Source: a virus. From it: a DNA stretch of 23,596 nucleotides. Where the stretch lies: the IMG/VR virus record IMGVR_UViG_3300032282_000050, positions 1 to 23,596 of that record, one strand, 5' to 3'. This document shows positions 1 through 3,805 of the stretch, one piece after another. The notes under the pieces are model-generated. The model ran no database searches. It was given only the letters and a program-made list of their open reading frames with translations, and was not told the origin of the DNA. The position numbers were made by a program, and so were the translations under genes. The first letter of the stretch is position 1. Each line of letters opens with the position of its first letter.

Positions 1-375
1 GTCTTAGTCGATGAAGTGGGGTTTGTTCCTCACCCATCCATCATCATGGCGGGCGCTTCCCCTGATGGCTTAGTTGGTGATGAGGGTCTCTTAGAGATAA
101 AAGCGCCCAATACAGCCACGCACATTGAGACTTTGCTGTCCCAAACTGTGCCAAGTAAGTACAACACGCAAATGCAATTCCAAATGGCTTGCACAGGGCG
201 TAAGTGGTGCGATTTCGTTAGCTTTGACAATCGCCTACCCGCAGAACTTCAGTTGTTTGTGAAACGTGTCCCACGGGATGACGTTTTCATCAAACAAATA
301 GAAGCCGAAATTGTCCAATTCTTAGCCGAACTGGATGACAAAATCACCAAACTCATGAAAGTCAAGAATGTCTAA
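1..375 (+). CDS. YqaJ-like phage recombination exonuclease, C-terminal part (cut by window edge)
   Basis: The reading frame is open to base 1, so the true start lies outside the window; a GTG at 16 is only an internal codon. The visible part carries the core of the YqaJ/lambda-exonuclease nuclease fold: G-A-S-P-D-G-L (Asp at visible residue 22) followed ten residues on by L-E-I-K (Glu 32, Lys 34). This is the metal-binding D...E-x-K signature of the family. A downstream stretch with Q-M-Q-F-Q-M-A-C-T-G also matches the family's conserved helix. Known members digest one DNA strand 5' to 3' and feed single-strand annealing recombination with a partner annealing or SSB protein. The gene overlaps the next one by 8 bases, so the two are probably translated together. 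The family call is secure from the motifs; its role in this phage's replication or recombination is inferred. Confidence 0.88.
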   Translation, partial: VLVDEVGFVPHPSIIMAGASPDGLVGDEGLLEIKAPNTATHIETLLSQTVPSKYNTQMQFQMACTGRKWCDFVSFDNRLPAELQLFVKRVPRDDVFIKQIEAEIVQFLAELDDKITKLMKVKNV

Positions 376-604
376 ACTGTACGAAATCACCGTTGTTTCT
401 GGAAAATACAAAAACAAAGATGGTGTGGAAAAGTCCCGCTATCAAACCATTGGCTCTGTAATCGAAACCAAAAACGGCCCAATGTTGAAGTTGGACAATA
501 TCCCCTTAATGGATGGCGGATGGAACGGCTGGGCCTATCTCAACACACCCAAACCCAAAGAGGAATACCAGGGTTTGCCAAAGGACGATGACATGGATTT
601 TTGA
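368..604 (+). CDS. Small protein with SSB-like acidic C-terminal tip, coupled to the YqaJ nuclease
   Basis: This is a 78-residue protein whose ATG overlaps the end of the nuclease gene, with no strong Shine-Dalgarno of its own, so translational coupling is likely. The N-terminal half alternates beta-prone and charged stretches (Y-E-I-T-V-V-S-G-K-Y-K-N-K-D-G-V), compatible with a small OB-like beta barrel, but I cannot prove a fold by eye. The last six residues, D-D-D-M-D-F, look like the acidic tip ending in Phe that bacterial SSB proteins use to recruit partners (E. coli SSB ends D-D-D-I-P-F). Together with its place beside an exonuclease, this suggests a single-strand DNA binding or recombination accessory protein. 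Short phage proteins of this kind beside YqaJ genes are usually left as hypothetical. The function here is inference. Confidence 0.72.
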   Translation: MSKLYEITVVSGKYKNKDGVEKSRYQTIGSVIETKNGPMLKLDNIPLMDGGWNGWAYLNTPKPKEEYQGLPKDDDMDF

Positions 605-675
605 GTTTACGGGGTGAAAGCTGTGCAATTTAGCTTGCGGACGAACAGTCGTAGCCCTACCTTTTAGGAACAATC
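605..675 (+). promoter_or_regulatory. Possible structured leader upstream of the winged-helix gene
   Basis: This 71-base spacer is the only sizeable gap in the rightward cluster. It can form two small hairpins: 618-622 with 632-636 (AAGCT/AGCTT, 9-base loop) and 641-644 with 649-652 (ACGA/TCGT, 4-base loop). Both are enclosed by a weak outer pairing of 611-615 with 654-658. It ends in a good ribosome site, AGGAACAATC, directly before the ATG at 676. No U-tract follows, so it is not a standard terminator. The pairings are short and could be chance; no known riboswitch is recognised. Confidence 0.25.
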
Positions 676-1002
676 ATGGACTATAAAGACGCATTTAAGA
701 AAATTTTTGCCATGCCAGACTTTCCAAGAGTCAGGGCCAACGATCCAGTCACCTCATTTGAGGCAGCAGAGTCGATCAAAGATTCTGTATTTCAGCATCA
801 CCAGGTCATTTTGGAATGTCTCCAAACACATGGCCCTCTGGGTAAAGACGGGATTTCAGCCCACACAGACCTGGACAGCAACCAGGTTGCCAGGCGCTTA
901 AACGAAATGAAAGTAATTGGTTTGATTGAATTGACTGGCAACAAAGTCAAATCAAACTCAGGACGCAACGAAAGAGAATGGCAATGTATCCAATCGGCCT
1001 AA
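676..1002 (+). CDS. Winged helix-turn-helix DNA-binding protein
   Basis: The protein is 108 residues, with a strong ribosome site (AGGA, 7 bases before ATG). An N-terminal lead with R-A-N-D-P-V-T-S-F-E-A-A (about residues 20-31) is a motif common in small proteins of Burkholderiales phages. It is followed by a compact winged-helix region. Helix 1 is about residues 42-51 (Q-V-I-L-E-C-L-Q-T-H), then G-P-L-G-K-D-G-I-S, then a recognition-helix-like S-N-Q-V-A-R-R-L-N-E-M. Next comes V-I-G-L-I-E-L and a basic wing (K-V-K-S-N-S-G-R-N-E-R-E-W). This order is typical of MarR-like and related winged-helix domains that sense or bind DNA. It is probably a transcriptional regulator or replication accessory factor of the early unit. 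The next gene begins inside its 3' end (25-base overlap). The DNA-binding call is fairly firm; the target is unknown. Confidence 0.75.
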   Translation: MDYKDAFKKIFAMPDFPRVRANDPVTSFEAAESIKDSVFQHHQVILECLQTHGPLGKDGISAHTDLDSNQVARRLNEMKVIGLIELTGNKVKSNSGRNEREWQCIQSA

Positions 1003-1163
1003 ACGACAAACAGCCCTTGCACCCGTACAAATGCTGCAACAAATGTGACCAGGATAAACCGCCAGAGGGCGGCATTGACATGGGCCATAAATGGATTTGT
1101 CAATCTTGCTGGATTTCTAGAACCACAGGCCGACATTTAAGGCAAAACCATGAACAAAGATGA
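978..1163 (+). CDS. Small Cys4 zinc-finger-like protein
   Basis: This 61-residue protein starts inside the end of the winged-helix gene, preceded by the purine-rich GAAAGAGA. A second in-frame ATG at 984 is possible. Residues 19-23 and 41-44 carry two cysteine pairs (C-C-N-K-C and C-Q-S-C), spaced by about 18 residues, with a nearby His (G-H-K-W-I-C). This is a typical treble-clef or zinc-ribbon-like arrangement that binds one zinc ion. Such tiny Cys4 proteins are frequent in phage early regions and may bind nucleic acid or a host protein, but no specific function can be read. The C-terminus is basic (R-T-T-G-R-H-L-R-Q). Overlaps on both sides (25 and 14 bases) show it belongs to the same rightward transcript. 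Confidence 0.62.
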   Translation: MAMYPIGLNDKQPLHPYKCCNKCDQDKPPEGGIDMGHKWICQSCWISRTTGRHLRQNHEQR

Positions 1164-1341
1164 TTTGATTACATTGCTTCGGATTACAGGGGCGCATGAA
1201 ACCGCCATTGACGCTGTATGCGCTGCTTACGATGTTGGTTGGAATGATGCCCTTGACGATGCTTCAAAACGCATCCAAGGGCTTCCATTTGGCGACACAG
1301 CAGATAGTTTCGCTGTGTTTGTCAAAGAATCTAAGAAATAA
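1150..1341 (+). CDS. Small phage protein of unknown function
   Basis: This 63-residue, acidic, mostly helical protein starts with M-N-K-D-D-L-I-T-L-L. Its start is supported by AAGG seven bases before the ATG. A central segment with Y-D-V-G-W-N-D-A-L-D-D-A-S-K-R-I resembles a motif seen in many small phage early proteins of the type 'A-Y-x-x-G-x-N-D-A', but I do not recognise a function. It overlaps the zinc-finger gene by 14 bases and is the last rightward gene. Its 3' end overlaps the 3' end of the lysozyme gene on the other strand by 11 bases, so the two transcription units run into each other without an intervening terminator. Confidence 0.6.
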   Translation: MNKDDLITLLRITGAHETAIDAVCAAYDVGWNDALDDASKRIQGLPFGDTADSFAVFVKESKK

Positions 1342-1774
1342 GGGCGCATTCGGCTTGTCTGCGCTTTAGGAGGCCTGGCAAAACTTTGCCACCTCCCTTA
1401 GTCCACAACATCAATTGCTCTTTAGCGCCATCCCAATCCCCTGCGTTAATCTTACGTTTGAGGGTTGAAGTCTGAAGTCGGCCTGTCCCCAGGTTATAGC
1501 AAAAATCCACAATTGCGTTGCACTTGCGCTCATCAGTTGCAAGAATGGGGCAGTTGCGCAGAACGCCTGGCAAATATGTATGCTCTAGTTCCACCATGAG
1601 CAATGCCCTTGCTGTTGGCTCATCCATTGGGGCATCTTCTAAAGTCACCTTACGCCCGTCTGAATAGTAGGTTGAACCGTAACCAATCGTAGGAATTCCC
1701 GCAGGGCATAGATAAGGTTTAGACCTAAACCCTTCAAATTGGCGACAAAGGGCTGCTGCCAGTTCTAAGTTCAT
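1331..1774 (-). CDS. Phage endolysin, T4-type lysozyme (glycoside hydrolase family 24)
   Basis: This muramidase cleaves peptidoglycan at the end of infection. At 147 residues it has the family's usual size. The catalytic region reads F-E-G-F-R-S-K-P-Y-L-C-P-A-G-I-P-T-I-G-Y-G. Glu14, Cys23 and Thr29 stand at the exact spacing of T4 lysozyme Glu11, Asp20 and Thr26, so this is the E-8-C-5-T variant of the E-8-D-5-T triad. A later A-I-V-D-F-C-Y-N-L-G-T-G block matches the family's conserved second half. There is no cleavable signal peptide or strong N-terminal membrane anchor, so export would depend on a holin making large holes. It overlaps the preceding 3TM-holin-like gene by 4 bases (ATGA), consistent with a coupled holin-endolysin pair. 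The call is secure. Confidence 0.93.
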   Translation of the reverse strand: MNLELAAALCRQFEGFRSKPYLCPAGIPTIGYGSTYYSDGRKVTLEDAPMDEPTARALLMVELEHTYLPGVLRNCPILATDERKCNAIVDFCYNLGTGRLQTSTLKRKINAGDWDGAKEQLMLWTKGGGKVLPGLLKRRQAECALIS

Positions 1775-2265
1775 AAACCACGTTTAGAAAGAGTGCGGTC
1801 AAGAAACCAATAATTGATTGTTCCTGACAACAAGGCAGAAAAGTCAGGGGTCATCATGGTTTTAAATACTTCAGTCGCTGGCGCACCAGCAAGCCAAGCA
1901 TTCCAGGCAAACCACACATGGATAAATGACCACACAAACAGCACCCAATAAGTCACCACAGGGCGCACAGAAGCCGACAAACTGGCTACCCATCCACCCG
2001 CTGCTTTGACCATTTCCGCTTGCTGTTGAATAGCGCTATTAAAAGCATCCATCACGCCCACATCAACAGCTGCCTCACGTTGTGCGCCAATTTCAGCCAA
2101 CTTTTGTGCGCCACGTTGTGCTTCTAAGTCGCATTGAAACTTGAACATATTTAGTTCATGCTCACGCTCATTCTTTTTGTCTAGCCATTTAAGGACTTCT
2201 GGGGCAAGACGAAACACGCCACCAAAGATTGAGCCTAACAGTCCACCAGATAAAATTTCAAACAT
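1771..2265 (-). CDS. Holin-like membrane protein of the 3TM (GTA-holin) type
   Basis: I place the start at the ATG at 2265 (M-F-E-I-L-S-G-G-L-L-G), which has GAG upstream at good distance; a TTG two codons earlier is possible but less likely. The protein is about 164 residues. It has an N-terminal glycine-rich hydrophobic segment, then a charged, Gln/Ala-rich coiled-coil-like middle (residues about 28-75). A C-terminal part follows with hydrophobic stretches around R-P-V-V-T-Y-W-V-L-F-V-W-S-F and the end motif N-Y-W-F-L-D-R-T-L-S-K-R. The R-P-V-V-T-Y-W and W-F-x-D-R signatures are those of the '3TM holin' family linked to gene-transfer-agent and phage release. It likely lets the downstream lysozyme reach the wall. 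The family call is from motif memory and is good but not certain. Confidence 0.78.
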   Translation of the reverse strand: MFEILSGGLLGSIFGGVFRLAPEVLKWLDKKNEREHELNMFKFQCDLEAQRGAQKLAEIGAQREAAVDVGVMDAFNSAIQQQAEMVKAAGGWVASLSASVRPVVTYWVLFVWSFIHVWFAWNAWLAGAPATEVFKTMMTPDFSALLSGTINYWFLDRTLSKRGL

Positions 2266-2267
2266 GA

Positions 2268-2528
2268 TCAATTCTCACAATGTTTGCATTTATGGTGACT
2301 GTCACCATGCGATAGTTTGACACCAGCCAAAAGGCCAATAAAGCCACCAATAATGGTTTGAAACGCTGGATGAAGCATAGAAAATATTTCTGCGTTATCA
2401 ACTTCTTTAGCCCACAGGCCAAGCAAGAAAGCAACCACCATTCCTAACACCGAAAGGCAAAGAGTAGCGGCTACCATTAAAGTTACAGAATAAGTCAGCT
2501 TTCCCACCACATCTGGATTGTGTTCCAT
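2268..2528 (-). CDS. Two-span membrane protein with Cys/His tail, holin or antiholin candidate
   Basis: The protein is 86 residues; the ATG is preceded by GAGGT. Two long hydrophobic segments are plain (about residues 12-40 and 55-70), separated by a short polar loop (W-A-K-E-V-D-N-A-E). The C-terminus is short and metal-ligand rich: H-G-D-S-H-H-K-C-K-H-C-E-N. Small size, two membrane spans and position directly upstream of the 3TM holin-like gene (2-base gap) make a holin, antiholin or lysis-timing protein the natural guess. No family signature is recognised by eye. The tail could bind a metal or sense redox state, but that is speculation. Confidence 0.66.
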   Translation of the reverse strand: MEHNPDVVGKLTYSVTLMVAATLCLSVLGMVVAFLLGLWAKEVDNAEIFSMLHPAFQTIIGGFIGLLAGVKLSHGDSHHKCKHCEN

Positions 2529-2534
2529 ATTACC

Positions 2535-2771
2535 TCACACATAAATGTCTAACTTGCGGTTTTGAAATATCTCCATGCGGAGTCTTTCTTGAACCACTTT
2601 TTTACAATAAATTTCAAACCCTACATCTTGAATTTCAGTCTGTTTGCGCTTGGCTATTTCAACAATTCTATTGGCCTCATGCTGTTTTTCTAATTTGACT
2701 TGGGCAAGATCGTGCTTGTCAGGATAACCAGACGGTTGAACAGTTGGAAATAACTTAATGCTTTCAATCAT
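2535..2771 (-). CDS. Small lysis-module protein of unknown function
   Basis: This 78-residue, soluble-looking, charged protein has a long helical middle (K-L-E-K-Q-H-E-A-N-R-I-V-E-I-A-K-R-K-Q) that may form a coiled coil. It has no signal peptide or membrane span. The ATG overlaps the stop of the preceding gene as ATGA, so it is translationally coupled. It lies between a probable exported protein and a two-span membrane protein. A spanin subunit would need a membrane anchor or lipobox, and neither is present, so I do not call it a spanin. The function is unknown. Confidence 0.55.
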   Translation of the reverse strand: MIESIKLFPTVQPSGYPDKHDLAQVKLEKQHEANRIVEIAKRKQTEIQDVGFEIYCKKVVQERLRMEIFQNRKLDIYV

Positions 2772-3052
2772 TTCTCACGCTCTTGCGCCTCTTTATAACC
2801 ATGAATAATTGCTGCTCTTAGCCAAGTGCTGTCGGCTGTCCCTGCCCACTCAGCCAAATTGTTCCACATAACCACATAGTCTGAAGTTTTGCAATGTTTG
2901 GCATTGTTTTCAAGCCAGGCCAACATTTTGAAATGGCGCTCTGTTGGATCATGGATGGTGTAACCAATTCCGTAAAACTCTCGAACATGACAGCCATTCT
3001 TTGCTACTGCACTTACTAGCCCAAACAACAAAATCAGAATGAGCCAGCGCAT
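2768..3052 (-). CDS. Small secreted or membrane-anchored protein of the lysis module
   Basis: This 94-residue protein begins M-R-W-L-I-L-I-L-L-F-G-L-V-S-A-V-A-K: one basic residue, a hydrophobic core and a small-residue A-x-A-like site. It therefore probably has a cleavable signal peptide or a single N-terminal anchor. The remaining part is polar, with two cysteines (residues 21 and 54) that could form a disulfide in the periplasm, and several Trp and His residues. The Cys at 21 is not preceded by a lipobox, so lipoprotein processing is unlikely. It overlaps the next gene by 4 bases (ATGA). The setting suggests a role in host lysis, possibly an inner-membrane spanin analogue, but the expected long periplasmic coiled coil is missing. 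No family recognised. Confidence 0.6.
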   Translation of the reverse strand: MRWLILILLFGLVSAVAKNGCHVREFYGIGYTIHDPTERHFKMLAWLENNAKHCKTSDYVVMWNNLAEWAGTADSTWLRAAIIHGYKEAQEREK

Positions 3053-3056
3053 TCAT

Positions 3057-3260
3057 TTACTTTGACCAGTAATGGCTGATGTAGCCCAGAAGTGTTGATA
3101 TAGCAGACACAAATGCCATGCCCATCCAAAAACCGCCACGGCCTTTGTTTGCCAGTTCAATAAGGGTTTCAAGTTGGGCCTCCATCTTGTCAATTTTGGC
3201 TTCCATTGATTCAACTTTTTGCCAAAGCACCCCGTACTTAACCAAATCAATGTCAGACAT
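3057..3260 (-). CDS. XhlA-like coiled-coil, single-span membrane protein (lysis-associated)
   Basis: I choose the ATG at 3260 (M-S-D-I-D-L-V-K-Y-G), which has AAAGG six to seven bases upstream and lies just beyond the stop of the upstream collar gene (TGA-A-ATG). The further ATG at 3290 has no ribosome site and would overlap that gene. The 67-residue product has an N-terminal heptad-like helix (V-E-S-M-E-A-K-I-D-K-M-E-A-Q-L-E) followed by G-G-F-W-M-G-M-A-F-V-S-A-I-S-T-L-L-G-Y-I, one membrane span, and a short W-S-K tail. This coiled-coil-then-span plan is that of the haemolysin XhlA family and similar small phage holin-accessory proteins. A function in lysis is inferred. Confidence 0.65.
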   Translation of the reverse strand: MSDIDLVKYGVLWQKVESMEAKIDKMEAQLETLIELANKGRGGFWMGMAFVSAISTLLGYISHYWSK

Positions 3261-3261
3261 T

Positions 3262-3804
3262 TCAGGCCTTTTGGATGAACGCAAGCGCATAGTACAAAGG
3301 TAAGTTTGTGCCGCCAGAACCCGCTACGCTTGAAGTAAAGCCGCCTGTGTTACCCACAGCGTAAGTATTACCCGCACCCACCACAAAGCGGTCACGCAAA
3401 TCTGGTGTGCCGTTTTGACCATCGCACAAATAGTAGCCAGTTGGAATTGCACCAATAGAGCCTGACCACATGATGATGCTACCCGCAGGGATTGGGGTTG
3501 TGCTGGCGCTTGTCCCCAGGATGCCATAAAGGTTGTCGTAAGTGGCGATCTGCACGTTGGCAGAGTCGGTCAAAACAAACTTGTAGGAATAGCCTGAAGT
3601 CAACCAAATCTCTTGTGGGGGACGTCCGCTAGTTCCCAATTGAATGGGGTTGGTGTTAGAAGTCGTACCCGCTGACGTTGTGTAAGTCGCCAGGGGAGTG
3701 CTTGAGCCAGCCTGGTAGGTATAAATGTACCCACCATTCAGGGGGAGGCCTGTGTTGGTAAAGAATTGGAAACCGTTACCAATAGGGGAAAGGTTGACTG
3801 CCAT
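3262..3804 (-). CDS. Short tail protein with head-binding-like N-terminus and tail-collar domain
   Basis: The 180-residue protein has two parts. Residues 1-90 (P-I-G-N-G-F-Q-F-F-T-N-T-G-L-P-L-N-G-G-Y-I-Y) resemble the adaptor domain at the N-terminus of podovirus tailspikes, which starts with a similar 'new content, given as name, shape, units' beta layout. Residues 103 to the end (I-P-A-G-S-I-I-M-W-S-G, then G-Y-Y-L-C-D-G, L-R-D-R-F-V-V-G-A-G, and a closing Y-Y-A-L-A-F-I-Q-K) form a phage tail-collar domain. There is no long fibre or enzyme domain between them, so it is a minimal spike or a plug-like piece. The ribosome site AGGAAAA lies in the end of the previous gene, one base after which it starts. 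It is probably a virion tail component, possibly binding the tail hub. Confidence 0.75.
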   Translation of the reverse strand: MAVNLSPIGNGFQFFTNTGLPLNGGYIYTYQAGSSTPLATYTTSAGTTSNTNPIQLGTSGRPPQEIWLTSGYSYKFVLTDSANVQIATYDNLYGILGTSASTTPIPAGSIIMWSGSIGAIPTGYYLCDGQNGTPDLRDRFVVGAGNTYAVGNTGGFTSSVAGSGGTNLPLYYALAFIQKA

Positions 3805-3805
3805 G

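Noticed and set aside
1377-1390. Small hairpin GGCAA/TTGCC near the convergent gene ends as a terminator
   Set aside because: Inside the lysozyme coding region, with no U-run on either strand.
3053-3250. Overlapping frame beginning M-I-W-L-S-T-G-C, looking like an embedded Rz1-type lipoprotein
   Set aside because: The signal part is too short and the residue at -3 does not fit a lipobox; composition (many Trp and Lys) does not look like a mature Pro-rich Rz1. It is a shadow of the XhlA-like gene.
3262-3290. Earlier ATG at 3290 for the small coiled-coil membrane protein
   Set aside because: No ribosome site; would overlap the collar gene by 29 bases. The ATG at 3260 has AAAGG and sits just past the upstream stop.
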